From Gammaproteobacteria bacterium (GTDB taxonomy: Bacteria > Pseudomonadota > Gammaproteobacteria > JAADGQ01): a stretch of DNA of 39,670 nucleotides. Of this stretch, positions 1 to 8,853 are shown piece after piece. The stretch covers positions 121,441 through 161,110 of the forward strand of contig WFXF01000087.1 in NCBI GenBank assembly GCA_015490755.1, in the 5' to 3' direction. The notes under the pieces were generated by a model, which was not told the origin of the DNA, did no database searches, and saw only the letters and a program-made list of their open reading frames with translations. Numbering within the stretch: position 1 is the stretch's first letter; every line of letters begins with the position of its first letter. The position numbers and the translations under genes are program-made.

Positions 1-2111
1 GCAAGAGAAACCGCTTCATCTTCTGCACGCGCAGTACGATTAGGTGGCTGCAACAGACCCAGCTTTTCAATAAGATGCTGAAAGCGTTCACGATCTTCCG
101 CGAGATCAATAGCATCGGGTGTTGTACCAACAACAGGAACACCCGCTGCCTGAAGCTCTTTTGCAAGCTTTAATGGTGTTTGACCACCATATTGCACGAT
201 CACTCCTTTTGGTTTCTCAATTGCCACAATTTCAAGCACATCCTCCAAAGTCAGAGGCTCAAAATATAATCGATCTGATGTATCATAATCTGTGGAAACG
301 GTCTCAGGGTTACAATTTACCATAATCGTTTCATAACCATCTTCGCGCATTGCTAATGCCGCGTGTACGCAACAATAATCGAATTCAATTCCTTGTCCGA
401 TACGATTAGGGCCACCGCCCAACACCATGACTTTATCTCGTTTACTTGGCTCTGATTCACACTCTTCTTCATAAGTCGAATACATATAAGCTGTATTGGT
501 CGACATTTCAGCGGCACAAGTATCAACACGCTTATAAACAGGACGAACATCATATGAATAACGTATATCGCGAAACTCTTTTTCATCAATACCAAGTAGT
601 GATGCTAATCGACTATCAGCAAACCCTTTACGCTTAAGAGCATAAATACGCTGCTTATCAAGTCCATCAACACCACCGCGACGAACGTCATCCTCAGTTT
701 TAACCAAATCTTCGATTTGAGCCAAAAACCAGGGATCAATACGACACAACTCATGCACACGCTCTAATGATGAACCCGCACGAAATGCGTCAGCCACATA
801 CCATAAACGGTGTGCACCCGGCATACCGAGCTCAAAACGAAACTTGCTTTTAGCTTCTGCATCACGATCAGTTAATTTTTCATTTAAACCATCCAACCCG
901 ACTTCCAGCCCACGAATTGCTTTTTGCAGTGACTCCTGAAATGTTCTTCCCATCGCCATCACTTCACCTACTGACTTCATCTGGGTCGTCAAGCGCGGCT
1001 CGGCTTCCGGGAACTTATCAAAATTAAAGCGTGGAATTTTTGTAACAACATAGTCAATAGAAGGCTCAAACGAAGCTGGTGTAGCCCCGCCTGTAATCTC
1101 ATTTTCCAGTTCATCCAGCGTATAACCAACAGCTAATTTAGCCGCTACTTTTGCAATGGGAAAGCCTGTTGCCTTAGAGGCTAATGCAGAAGAACGGGAT
1201 ACACGAGGGTTCATTTCAATAATGATTACTTCGCCATTTTCCGGACTAACTGCAAACTGTACATTGGAGCCACCCGTATCAACCCCAATTTTCCTTAATA
1301 CAGCAATTGATGCATCACGCAAGCGCTGATACTCTTTGTCGGTTAATGTTTGCGCTGGAGCGACTGTAATAGAGTCCCCTGTATGAACACCCATGGGATC
1401 AAGGTTCTCAATAGAACAGATAATGATACAGTTATCTTTACGATCGCGCACCACCTCCATCTCAAACTCTTTCCAACCCAGCACTGAGACTTCAATGAGC
1501 AACTCATTGGTGGGCGAAAGATCCAGACCGCGTGTACAGATTTCATCAAATTCACTACGATTGTAAGCAACCCCGCCGCCGCTTCCACCCATCGTAAATG
1601 ATGGCCGAATGATTGCGGGAAAACCCACTGTCTCTAAAACCTTGTGAGCCTCCTCCATTGAGTGCGCAACACCTGATTTTGGCGTATCGAGCCCGATCTG
1701 TTTCATCGCTTTTCGAAAGCGATCCCTGTCTTCAGCCATATCGATTGCATCGCTGGTCGCACCGATCATCTCTACATCATATTTTGCAAGCACACCTTCA
1801 CGAGCAAGGTCCAGAGCGCAGTTCAGTGCAGTTTGACCACCCATCGTTGGCAATAAAGCATCAGGGCGTTCTTTGGCGATGATTTTTTCGACCGTCTGCC
1901 AGCGTACTGGCTCAATATAGGTCGCGTCCGCCATTTCGGGGTCAGTCATAATCGTTGCAGGATTAGAGTTAACCAGGATTACCCGATACCCTTCTTCCTT
2001 CAGTGCTTTACAAGCTTGAGCACCTGAATAATCAAATTCACACGCCTGACCAATCACAATCGGGCCAGCACCAACAATTAAAATACTTTTTATATCGGTT
2101 CGTTTGGGCAT
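1..2111 (-). CDS. carB: Carbamoyl-phosphate synthase large subunit, C-terminal part outside window
   Basis: Large subunit of carbamoyl-phosphate synthase. It makes carbamoyl phosphate from bicarbonate, ATP and ammonia delivered by CarA, feeding pyrimidine and arginine synthesis in the cytoplasm. The reading frame starts at an ATG (protein begins [13 protein letters not shown], the family's typical start) and stays open for 703 codons to the left edge. The last visible residues match the second ATP-grasp half ([20 protein letters not shown]). The E. coli protein is about 1073 residues, so roughly the last third lies outside. I checked that the frame at the edge agrees with the frame at the start, so there is no net frameshift. 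It lies 13 bp downstream of carA, in the usual carAB operon order. Identity is near certain; only the end is missing. Confidence 0.96.
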   Translation of the reverse strand, partial: MPKRTDIKSILIVGAGPIVIGQACEFDYSGAQACKALKEEGYRVILVNSNPATIMTDPEMADATYIEPVRWQTVEKIIAKERPDALLPTMGGQTALNCALDLAREGVLAKYDVEMIGATSDAIDMAEDRDRFRKAMKQIGLDTPKSGVAHSMEEAHKVLETVGFPAIIRPSFTMGGSGGGVAYNRSEFDEICTRGLDLSPTNELLIEVSVLGWKEFEMEVVRDRKDNCIIICSIENLDPMGVHTGDSITVAPAQTLTDKEYQRLRDASIAVLRKIGVDTGGSNVQFAVSPENGEVIIIEMNPRVSRSSALASKATGFPIAKVAAKLAVGYTLDELENEITGGATPASFEPSIDYVVTKIPRFNFDKFPEAEPRLTTQMKSVGEVMAMGRTFQESLQKAIRGLEVGLDGLNEKLTDRDAEAKSKFRFELGMPGAHRLWYVADAFRAGSSLERVHELCRIDPWFLAQIEDLVKTEDDVRRGGVDGLDKQRIYALKRKGFADSRLASLLGIDEKEFRDIRYSYDVRPVYKRVDTCAAEMSTNTAYMYSTYEEECESEPSKRDKVMVLGGGPNRIGQGIEFDYCCVHAALAMREDGYETIMVNCNPETVSTDYDTSDRLYFEPLTLEDVLEIVAIEKPKGVIVQYGGQTPLKLAKELQAAGVPVVGTTPDAIDLAEDRERFQHLIEKLGLLQPPNRTARAEDEAVSL

Positions 2112-2124
2112 ATGCAGACTCGAA

Positions 2125-3273
2125 TTATGCGGTTACTGTTGTTCTCATAAGTTCAATAAAATGATCAAACAAATGTGCGGCATCATGAGGGCCTGGACTG
2201 GCTTCGGGGTGCCCCTGAAAGCCAAAGGCGGGTCTGTTTTTATGGTGAATACCTTGCAATGTTTGATCAAAAAGGGATCGATGCGTGGCATACAGGTGCT
2301 CTGGCAACGATGCTTCATCCACAGTAAACCCATGATTTTGACTGGTAATCATAACACGCTTACTGACCAGGTCTTGTACTGGATGGTTAGCACCATGGTG
2401 CCCCAGTTTCATCTTGACTGTCTTGGCACCACTCGCTAATGCCAATACCTGGTGGCCAAGGCATATACCAAACAGTGGTATACCCTTTTCAAGAAACTGC
2501 TCAGTCGCATAAATTGCATAACTACATGGCTCAGGATCACCAGGTCCGTTTGATAAGAATATACCATCTGGCTGATACTTCATTACTTCATCAACAGAGG
2601 TTTGTGCAGGAACTACGGTCACACGGCAACCACGCTCAACAAGCATCCGAAAAATGTTTCGCTTAGCACCAAAGTCATAGGCAACTACATGAAAGTTCTC
2701 ATTTTCATTTGCCTGATATCGGTTTACATCAAAAGACCAGCTACCTTCACTCCAGGAATAAGCAGCTTTTGTTGAAACAACCTTGGCCAGATCGACTCCT
2801 TTCAAACCAGAGAAATCACATGCATATTTTAAGGCAGTCGCTTCATCAATATTTTCTCCTGCAATAATGCAGCCACTCAGAGCCCCTTTTTCACGTAGTA
2901 TTCGTGTCAGTTTTCGAGTATCAATTCCGGCAATAGCAACGACTTGATTAACCCTTAGGTATTCTTCCAATGTTTGCTGTGAGCGCCAATTGCTTCGTAA
3001 TAGTGGTAAGTCACGAATAACCAATCCGCTGGCAACGATATCGTTTGACTCTTCATCATTATCGTTCGTACCCACATTGCCTATATGTGGGTGAGTCAGG
3101 GTAATAATTTGCTTACAGTAAGACGGGTCGGTCAGAATCTCCTGATAACCTGTCATAGAGGTATTAAAAACCACTTCGCCCATAGTCTTTCCTGTCATAC
3201 CAATGGATTCACCCCAAAATGAAGTCCCATCTTCAAGCATGAGTATCGCAGGTGTACGCAAAATCCTCTCCAT
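2125..3273 (-). CDS. carA: Carbamoyl-phosphate synthase small subunit (glutaminase)
   Basis: Small subunit of carbamoyl-phosphate synthase. It hydrolyses glutamine and channels ammonia to CarB. At 382 residues it has normal family length. The N-terminal half is the CarA-specific domain ([30 protein letters not shown]). The C-terminal half is a class I glutamine amidotransferase with the nucleophile cysteine in FGICLGHQ and the His/Glu pair in [11 protein letters not shown]. Start choice is not fully secure: the first ATG has no good ribosome-binding site, whereas GGAGAGG lies just upstream of an in-frame TTG four codons later (start near 3261). It is cotranscribed with carB, 13 bp upstream of it. 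A hairpin with a T-run sits in its leader (see 3303-3331), so attenuation of the operon is possible. Confidence 0.96.
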   Translation of the reverse strand: MERILRTPAILMLEDGTSFWGESIGMTGKTMGEVVFNTSMTGYQEILTDPSYCKQIITLTHPHIGNVGTNDNDEESNDIVASGLVIRDLPLLRSNWRSQQTLEEYLRVNQVVAIAGIDTRKLTRILREKGALSGCIIAGENIDEATALKYACDFSGLKGVDLAKVVSTKAAYSWSEGSWSFDVNRYQANENENFHVVAYDFGAKRNIFRMLVERGCRVTVVPAQTSVDEVMKYQPDGIFLSNGPGDPEPCSYAIYATEQFLEKGIPLFGICLGHQVLALASGAKTVKMKLGHHGANHPVQDLVSKRVMITSQNHGFTVDEASLPEHLYATHRSLFDQTLQGIHHKNRPAFGFQGHPEASPGPHDAAHLFDHFIELMRTTVTA

Positions 3274-3302
3274 ATTCTATTAGTTAATGACAGACGTAAA
3301 AA

Positions 3303-3331
3303 ACGGGAGTGAGCCTGTTGGCTCCTCCCGT
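3303..3331 (-). terminator. Intrinsic terminator (or attenuator) between tRNA-Leu and carA
   Basis: Read on the minus strand, a 12-base arm (ACGGGAGGAGCC) pairs with GGCTC-A-CTCCCGT around an AACA loop with one bulged A, followed directly by six T. This is a good intrinsic terminator for the tRNA transcript. A promoter-like pair lies upstream of it (3356-3385), so it could also act as an attenuator for carAB. Confidence 0.8.
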
Positions 3332-3355
3332 CTATAATCTTGGTGCCTGCGCTGG

Positions 3356-3385
3356 ATTGTACTTTACTCATCATACGCAGTTCAA
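3356..3385 (-). promoter_or_regulatory. Candidate sigma70 promoter for carAB
   Basis: Minus strand: -35 TTGAAC at 3385-3380 and -10 TACAAT at 3361-3356, with an 18-bp spacer. It lies between tRNA-Leu and carA, upstream of the hairpin at 3303-3331, which would therefore fall in the transcribed leader. Assigned by eye only; no experimental support. Confidence 0.4.
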
Positions 3386-3393
3386 TAGCAATA

Positions 3394-3480
3394 TGGTGCC
3401 CGGGGCCGGAATCGAACCGGCACGAGGTTTCCCTCGAGGGATTTTAAGTCCCTTGCGTCTACCAGTTTCGCCACCCGGGC
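3394..3480 (-). tRNA. tRNA-Leu(UAA)
   Basis: 87 nt including an encoded CCA. The acceptor GCCCGGG pairs with CCCGGGC, the T-loop is GGTTCGATTCC, and there is a long variable arm as expected for a class II leucine tRNA. The anticodon loop CTTAAAA gives anticodon UAA (3446-3444). Third of three tandem tRNA genes; the order Gly-Cys-Leu after pgsA matches E. coli glyW-cysT-leuZ. Confidence 0.97.
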
Positions 3481-3513
3481 TAATTTACATTAACAAAGTA
3501 AAACTGATATATA

Positions 3514-3587
3514 TGGAGGCTGAGCCCGGAATCGAACCGAGGTCCACGGCTTTGCAGGCCGCTGCATAGCCACTCTGCCACTCAGCC
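3514..3587 (-). tRNA. tRNA-Cys(GCA)
   Basis: 74 nt including encoded CCA. The acceptor GGCTGAG pairs with CTCAGCC, with discriminator U. The anticodon loop CTGCAAA gives GCA. The T-arm reads CTCGGTTCGATTCCGGG. Second gene of the tRNA cluster. Confidence 0.97.
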
Positions 3588-3610
3588 ATAAACTTTAAAG
3601 AAAATATATC

Positions 3611-3686
3611 TGGAGCGGGAAACGAGATTCGAACTCGCGACCTCAACCTTGGCAAGGTTGCGCTCTACCAACTGAGCTATTCCCGC
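3611..3686 (-). tRNA. tRNA-Gly(GCC)
   Basis: 76 nt including encoded CCA. The acceptor GCGGGAA pairs with TTCCCGC. The anticodon stem-loop AACCTTGCCAAGGTT gives anticodon GCC, and the T-arm contains GTTCGAATC. First gene of the cluster, about 30 nt downstream of the predicted start site of the promoter at 3723-3750. Confidence 0.97.
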
Positions 3687-3722
3687 ATTAGCCGTTTCGT
3701 TGTCTTGATGAAACTGGCGCTC

Positions 3723-3750
3723 ATTATAGAGTTTCAAAATTCAGTGTCAA
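3723..3750 (-). promoter_or_regulatory. Consensus sigma70 promoter of the tRNA cluster
   Basis: Minus strand: a perfect -35 TTGACA (3750-3745) and a perfect -10 TATAAT (3728-3723) with a 16-bp spacer. They are followed by the GC-rich discriminator GAGCGCC typical of stringently controlled stable-RNA promoters. The -35 box contains the TGA stop codon of pgsA. Confidence 0.8.
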
Positions 3751-4319
3751 CTCTTTTTATTTTTTATTTCACCTTCAAAAAAGAGTGGCCATGCCGCCCG
3801 TATATAGATCACCATAGACCATAAAGTCAGTGCTGCAGCGATATACAAAGAGATGTAACCCATCTCACGAATGGGGATAAATAATATCGGATCATGGTAC
3901 AGCAACATAATTAATGCAGTGATTTGAAATGTTGTCTTCCATTTACCTAAATTACTGACAGCAACAACCGAGCGTCGACCTATTTCTGCCATCCATTCAC
4001 GCAACGCTGATATTGCAATTTCCCGCCCAATGATAACGGCCGCTGGAATAGCCAGCCAAGGCGAAGGGTCTGACTGAACAAGTAAAACCAACGCAACGGC
4101 AACCATCAATTTATCTGCGACTGGATCCAAAAATGCCCCAAAAGCCGATGACTGATTTAACTTTCGTGCATAATAGCCATCCAGCCAATCCGTGATAGCT
4201 GCAATACTAAAAATCAATGCACTTGCAAAACTCGCCCACGAAACAGGTAAATAAAAAATAATTACAAAAACCGGAATAAGCGCAATGCGCGTGAATGTAA
4301 GTGCGGTCGCGACCGTCAT
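3747..4319 (-). CDS. pgsA: CDP-diacylglycerol-glycerol-3-phosphate 3-phosphatidyltransferase
   Basis: Integral membrane enzyme that makes phosphatidylglycerol phosphate from CDP-diacylglycerol and glycerol-3-phosphate, the committed step to acidic phospholipids. The 190 residues carry the full CDP-alcohol phosphatidyltransferase signature D-G-x2-A-R-x8-G-x3-D-x3-D (DGYYARKL followed by GAFLDPVADK), with the metal-binding aspartates intact, and several hydrophobic helices. The start is fixed by an in-frame TAG immediately before the ATG; a GAGG Shine-Dalgarno lies inside the end of uvrC. Spacing to the uvrC stop is 3 bp, so the two are translationally close. Its stop codon overlaps the -35 box of the tRNA promoter. 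Gene order uvrC-pgsA-tRNAs is conserved in gammaproteobacteria. Confidence 0.95.
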   Translation of the reverse strand: MTVATALTFTRIALIPVFVIIFYLPVSWASFASALIFSIAAITDWLDGYYARKLNQSSAFGAFLDPVADKLMVAVALVLLVQSDPSPWLAIPAAVIIGREIAISALREWMAEIGRRSVVAVSNLGKWKTTFQITALIMLLYHDPILFIPIREMGYISLYIAAALTLWSMVIYIRAAWPLFFEGEIKNKKS

Positions 4320-4322
4320 CTA

Positions 4323-6158
4323 TTATGCCTCATGAAACTGATCATAAATACGCTCGGCAAGCTGCTTACTGATTCCATGTACATTAGCCAAGTCCTCTAC
4401 CCCTGCCCTGGCAACTTCTTGCAGCCCACCAAATTGCTTAAGCAATATTTGGCGGCGTTTAGCACCAAGCCCCCGTATCGCCTCCAGCGGTGACGTAGTA
4501 CGTGCTTTTGCACGACGCTTGCGATGACCTGTGATCGCAAAGCGATGGGCCTCATCTCTAATTTGCTGAATCAGGTGTGATGCTCTAGAGTCGGAAGGCA
4601 GTATAATAGGCTTACTTCTACTCGACAAGAAAAGCGATTCATTACCTGCAATACGCTCTGGGCCTTTTGCAACACCCACCAAAACAATATCGGTAATTTG
4701 CAACTCTTCCAGTACTTTTTCCGCTTCAGAAACCTGACCTTTACCACCATCAATAAAAAGAATATCAGGAATCTTGCCCTCTCCTTTTTTAAGACGCATA
4801 TAACGACGGGTTAATGCTTGATTCATTGCAGCATAATCATCACATGGTGTAATACCTTCAATATTAAAACGGCGATAGTCTGACTTCAGTGGCCCATCAC
4901 GATCAAATACGACACAAGAAGCGACCGCAAGCTCACCTTGAGTATGACTGATATCAAAACACTCCATGCGCTGCGGAACATTATCCATACCCAACACCTG
5001 CTGCAACGTTTCAATACGCTGCTGCATTCCTGTTTTATCAGCAAGTCGCTGCTTAACAGCATAGCGCGCATTCGTAACAGCCATTGCCAACCAACGCGCC
5101 CGCTCCAATCGAACATTATGACTTAAAACAACCTTGTGCCCGGAACTTTCAGTCAACACCTGCTCTAGCAAAACAGCATCATCCAGCCGTTCACTCACAA
5201 TAATTTCCTGGGGAACGTCCCTACCTAAGTAGTATTGCGGTAAAAAAGCAGTCAGCACACTACTTGCATCAGAGCCTTTTATATTACGCGGAAAGAAACT
5301 TTTACTCCCCAAACTCCGCCCGCCCCGAATGTAAAAAACCTGAACACAAGCAATACCAGCACACACATCAACAGCAACCACATCCATATCACCACCATCA
5401 CCGCTCACGTATTGTTTTTCCTGTATTTTACGCAGTGCAATAATTTGATCTCTGTAAATCGCAGCTTTTTCAAAGTCCAGAAAACTTGATGCCATATCCA
5501 TTTTTAACACAAGCGCATCAATAACTTGTTGATTCTTACCTTCAAGAAAAAGCACAGCATGATCAATATTTTGCCGATAATTTTCTTCACTAATTAATTC
5601 AGTACACGGAGCGCTGCAGCGCTTGATTTGATATTGCAGACAAGGACGAGAGCGGTTTGCAAAAAAACTATCTTCACACTGCCTGATCTGAAAGATTTTC
5701 TGCAATAGATTAAGGCTTTCTCGTACCGCACCCGCACTAGGGTAAGGACCAAAATAGTGCCCCTTTTTACTTCTAGCTCCACGATGACTGGTGAGCTTTG
5801 GAAATTTTTGGTGACTGGAAAGATATATATATGGGTAACTTTTATCATCACGCAAAAGAATATTGTAACGTGGCAAAAGTGATTTAATCAGATTATTCTC
5901 AAGAATCAGAGCCTCATTTTCTGTATGAGTGACCGTCACTTCTATGCAATTGATATGCTTGACCAGCGCCTGTACTTTTGGTGCTAATTCAGAACGCTGA
6001 AAATAGCTGGAAACTCGCTTTTTCAGATTTTTTGCTTTCCCTACATAGATAACTTTGTTATTACAATCCAGCATTTGATAAACACCTGGACGACCCGTCA
6101 AGTGTTTTACAAACTCTTTAGCATCAAAGTCTGTATTTTTTTGTAAATGATCTTTCAC
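4323..6158 (-). CDS. uvrC: UvrABC excinuclease subunit C
   Basis: Nuclease subunit of nucleotide excision repair; it incises on both sides of a lesion marked by UvrAB. At 611 residues it matches E. coli UvrC (610). Visible domains in order: an N-terminal GIY-YIG nuclease (GRPGVYQM and VIYVGKAKNLKKRV, about residues 24-50); a cluster of cysteines near 175-190 (RPCLQYQIKRCSAPC); a UVR motif (about 205-240, DFEKAAIYRDQI) for UvrB contact; an RNase H-like second nuclease (MECFDISHTQGE, FIDGGKGQ); and a C-terminal tandem helix-hairpin-helix (IRGLGAKRRQILLKQFG). It lies 9 bp after the cbbY-like gene and 3 bp before pgsA, so it sits in the middle of a three-gene operon. No anomalies seen. Confidence 0.97.
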   Translation of the reverse strand: MKDHLQKNTDFDAKEFVKHLTGRPGVYQMLDCNNKVIYVGKAKNLKKRVSSYFQRSELAPKVQALVKHINCIEVTVTHTENEALILENNLIKSLLPRYNILLRDDKSYPYIYLSSHQKFPKLTSHRGARSKKGHYFGPYPSAGAVRESLNLLQKIFQIRQCEDSFFANRSRPCLQYQIKRCSAPCTELISEENYRQNIDHAVLFLEGKNQQVIDALVLKMDMASSFLDFEKAAIYRDQIIALRKIQEKQYVSGDGGDMDVVAVDVCAGIACVQVFYIRGGRSLGSKSFFPRNIKGSDASSVLTAFLPQYYLGRDVPQEIIVSERLDDAVLLEQVLTESSGHKVVLSHNVRLERARWLAMAVTNARYAVKQRLADKTGMQQRIETLQQVLGMDNVPQRMECFDISHTQGELAVASCVVFDRDGPLKSDYRRFNIEGITPCDDYAAMNQALTRRYMRLKKGEGKIPDILFIDGGKGQVSEAEKVLEELQITDIVLVGVAKGPERIAGNESLFLSSRSKPIILPSDSRASHLIQQIRDEAHRFAITGHRKRRAKARTTSPLEAIRGLGAKRRQILLKQFGGLQEVARAGVEDLANVHGISKQLAERIYDQFHEA

Positions 6159-6167
6159 GAAACAGCT

Positions 6168-6932
6168 TTATTGGTTCATTATTTCTTGAAGCAGGGAAAC
6201 ATCAAGGCATCTTGCACCTTTAGCGTAACCGTCCAACAGCTTAAATGGGTCTGCCTCCTCACCCATATCACTGATAACAAGCGATGCGCCTGAAAAGTCA
6301 TCATTTTCAGTATAGGCATTTACAGTAACAACTGTCTTGATATTAGCGCCCAATGATGACTTGACTCCATTGGCTGAGTCTTCCACAGCCAAACATACAT
6401 GAGGCTCCAGATTAAGTTGCTCCAATACATAACGGTAAATAGCAGGATCTGGTTTTTTGAGTGGCACAATATCACCCGCAGCAATGACCTCAAACCAAGA
6501 CAAAGAGTCTGCTCCCAACGTGCTCTCCAGCAGTGCAGTCACATTTTCCCGCGTTGTTGTAGTTGCAATGGCCAAACGAACACCTTGCTTACGAGCATCA
6601 TCAATGAGCCGTTTCACACCCACTCTTAAAGGGATTTTTCCTTCTTTTAATAACTGCACATAATAATGCGTTTTTGACGCATGCAGCTCGGCAACAAAGC
6701 TCTTCAGTTCTCCACTTGAAGGCACAAAGCCAGGGCAATAATTGTTTATATAAAACTGAATGCGCTCTTTACCGCCCGTGATCTGAAGCAGCTTACCATA
6801 CAACTCGGGAGCCCAGTTCCAATCAAGCCCCTCATCGTTAAAAGCGCAATTAAAGGCAACTCGATGCCCGTCACGCTCAGTATCAGCCAAAGTACCATCC
6901 ACGTCAAAAATAATTGCTTCCAAACCAGACAT
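6168..6932 (-). CDS. CbbY-type HAD sugar-phosphatase
   Basis: HAD-superfamily phosphatase of 254 residues. The catalytic motif I is FDVDGTLADTERDGHRVAF near the N-terminus. The motif II region is IATTTTRENV, motif III is the lysine in KKPDPAIYRYVLEQL, and motif IV is VEDSANGVKSS. The stretches TGGKERI and AIATTTT are close to CbbY, the xylulose-1,5-bisphosphate phosphatase that removes a Rubisco inhibitor in autotrophs. Start: ATG with AAGGA nine bases upstream. It is the first gene of the operon with uvrC and pgsA, 9 bp before uvrC. Family membership is clear; the exact substrate is inferred from resemblance and is not proven, since generic phosphoglycolate-type HADs look similar. Confidence 0.88.
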   Translation of the reverse strand: MSGLEAIIFDVDGTLADTERDGHRVAFNCAFNDEGLDWNWAPELYGKLLQITGGKERIQFYINNYCPGFVPSSGELKSFVAELHASKTHYYVQLLKEGKIPLRVGVKRLIDDARKQGVRLAIATTTTRENVTALLESTLGADSLSWFEVIAAGDIVPLKKPDPAIYRYVLEQLNLEPHVCLAVEDSANGVKSSLGANIKTVVTVNAYTENDDFSGASLVISDMGEEADPFKLLDGYAKGARCLDVSLLQEIMNQ

Positions 6933-7010
6933 AAGCGCTTTCCTTTATACAGATAGTATTAAATATTTGTATGTAAAAAACCGACCTATACATACATTGA
7001 AAGTTTTGTA

Positions 7011-7169
7011 GGAACGTGCACGGAATAACTTCTGCAACTATGGCGTAGAAATTTTGCTTCGGCTCAAACGATCTCAAGAGGCGCATAGCTGGCCTATGTA
7101 ACGATTGAGATCGTTTGAGCCGGAGTAAAAGGGCAAGCCAGAGTGCGGAAGTTATTTCGTGAGCGTTCC
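7011..7169. repeat. 159-bp imperfect palindrome (MITE-like or mobile hairpin element)
   Basis: Fills most of the 295-bp gap between the divergent cbbY-like and cNMP/rhodanese genes. The outer arms GGAACG...CGTTCC begin at 7011 and end at 7169. The arms stay complementary with scattered mismatches for about 70 bp each, including a perfect 18-bp inner pair (CGGCTCAAACGATCTCAA and its reverse complement, roughly 7060-7077 and 7105-7122). A short CATAG/CTATG hairpin is at the tip. GTA flanks both ends, which could be a 3-bp target duplication. It has no coding capacity that I trust. The rest of the gap holds the two divergent promoter regions, where I see no convincing boxes. Confidence 0.75.
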
Positions 7170-7227
7170 GTAATTGAATACTATCACACAAACTTATCTG
7201 TTTTCGCTAATTTGACTGTGACGGATT

Positions 7228-8676
7228 ATGAGTAAAATAGAGACTATTCTTACCGAAACATTATTAAGTTCTTTCAGCCCACTGGACACGCTTACATCAA
7301 CACAACTTAAGGCACTGATCAGCAAATGTACAATACAAGATATTGCCGATAATGAAATACTGTTCCAACAAGGAGAGAAGGACAACAAGGGAATTTTCAT
7401 TATCTCTGGATCTGCCACTATTTATGCACCCAATGGCTCTACCATTAAGGTAACGGCTGGTGACGAACTGGCCAAAACTGCTTTAGCACACCACCAACCT
7501 CGTCAAGTCACTGTAAAGTCAAAGAACTCATTAAAAGTACTATCTGTTAATGCAGAAATGCTTGATCTATTTTTAAGCTGGAATCAGCAAACAAGCTGTG
7601 ATACAAGCAAAGCCCAAGAGCAGGATTACTGGATATCATGCCTGTTAGGTTCGCCTGTGTTTTCAAAATTATCTATTGAAAACATCCTGGCCTTAACACG
7701 TGATATGCGTGAAATTGAAGTTAAAAAAAACCAGACAATTATTACTCAGGGAGAGATACATGATTATTATTACATTATAAAAAAAGGGCGATGCCAAGTA
7801 TCCAGAAAAATTGGAGAAAATAAGGAGAGCCAGATCATAGCTGAACTTAATGTTGGACAAGGATTTGGTGAAGAGTCACTCATTACAGACAGACGCAGAA
7901 ACGCATCCATCACAATGATGGAAGATGGCTTGCTAATCTGCATGAGTAAAAAAGAGTTATTTGAATATATTCTTAACCCCATACTGAGTTATATTTCATT
8001 TAAATTCTATAAAAGACATCAAAAAAGCATGACATTAATTGATGTAAGATCTCCAGATGAATTCAAACGTGGCGCACTTCCTGGAAGCATCAACGTCCCC
8101 CTGCCTGTACTTAGACTTAAAGCAAATGGACTCCATAAAAACCGACTTTACATTGTATGCAGTAGTGATGGAAAACGCAGTGCCGTAGCAGCATACCTCC
8201 TTATCCAACAAGGTTTACGTATCACAACTCTAAAAGAAAAATTACATCAACTTCCTCTAACCCACCAAAGAAAAAAGCCTGATACACCACAGCCAGCCAA
8301 GAAAACAAAAAGCATTCAACCTGAAATAGAGCAAAGCACTTTATCAGAAACACAAAACCAGACACTTGAGCAAACAGCCCAATCAGAGAAAAAAATTGTA
8401 TGGGAAATTGCTTCTGACTACTGGGGATGCCCTGTTGCAAGTGAGAATGAAGAACCTTCACCTCCCCAAGAGAAAACACCTCACCAGAAAAGCAAAACTA
8501 ATCATGCAATATTTCCAGCATCCAATCCAGCACAAACAACCCTAACACCCTCCCAACCCAGGATAACACTACCAAAGAAAAGTAAACCCCCACTATCTCA
8601 CCCATGGGTAACCTATACACTTGCACTCACTACTGTTTTAGGCGCTTTATACTTTTTACTCTTCATGGCACCTTAA
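7228..8676 (+). CDS. Double cyclic-nucleotide-binding / rhodanese protein with C-terminal membrane anchor
   Basis: 482 residues with four visible parts. Two consecutive cNMP-binding (CAP_ED-like) domains lie at about 15-115 (ILFQQGEKDNKGIFIISG) and 135-245 (IITQGEIHDYYYIIKKG, GFGEESLITDRRRNASI). A rhodanese-like domain lies at about 265-345 (LIDVRSPDEFKRGALPGSINVP). A low-complexity Pro/Gln/Lys linker precedes a single C-terminal membrane helix (last 25 residues). In the first cNMP domain the phosphate-binding cassette is degenerate; the second is closer to consensus. The rhodanese active loop reads CSSDGKRS (Cys311, Arg317), one residue longer than the usual C-x4-R loop. Likely a membrane-tethered sensor linking a nucleotide or redox cue to sulfur chemistry, but the function is unknown. 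Start ATG, preceded by a weak GGA. Confidence 0.85.
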   Translation: MSKIETILTETLLSSFSPLDTLTSTQLKALISKCTIQDIADNEILFQQGEKDNKGIFIISGSATIYAPNGSTIKVTAGDELAKTALAHHQPRQVTVKSKNSLKVLSVNAEMLDLFLSWNQQTSCDTSKAQEQDYWISCLLGSPVFSKLSIENILALTRDMREIEVKKNQTIITQGEIHDYYYIIKKGRCQVSRKIGENKESQIIAELNVGQGFGEESLITDRRRNASITMMEDGLLICMSKKELFEYILNPILSYISFKFYKRHQKSMTLIDVRSPDEFKRGALPGSINVPLPVLRLKANGLHKNRLYIVCSSDGKRSAVAAYLLIQQGLRITTLKEKLHQLPLTHQRKKPDTPQPAKKTKSIQPEIEQSTLSETQNQTLEQTAQSEKKIVWEIASDYWGCPVASENEEPSPPQEKTPHQKSKTNHAIFPASNPAQTTLTPSQPRITLPKKSKPPLSHPWVTYTLALTTVLGALYFLLFMAP

Positions 8677-8683
8677 GACCTAT

Positions 8684-8734
8684 GATGAAGTTTCACCTGC
8701 ATTTTTACGGAGCAGGAGCTAATACCTCTTCATC
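8684..8734. repeat. Nested inverted repeats downstream of the cNMP/rhodanese gene
   Basis: GATGAAG (8684-8690) and CCTGC (8696-8700) are mirrored by GCAGG (8712-8716) and CTTCATC (8728-8734). No T-run follows, so it is not a clear terminator. It may be a 3' end structure of the upstream mRNA or chance. Confidence 0.35.
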
Positions 8735-8853
8735 GAAACCAAGACCAAAATTCTAACTCCGATTAGCCATAATACCTTAACTCAAGATTCCTTAAAGATT
8801 GCGCCAACAGTCCCGATACAAATTTTAAGGACTAAAACTAATGAGGTAGCACC

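Noticed and set aside
3309..3569. An 86-codon plus-strand frame across the tRNA cluster
   Set aside because: It reads through tRNA-Leu and tRNA-Cys; the apparent protein is only translated tRNA sequence, a common false gene.
6904..7191. A 95-codon minus-strand frame through the palindrome
   Set aside because: Most of it is the inverted repeat itself and it overlaps the start of the cbbY-like gene; no sign of selection as protein.
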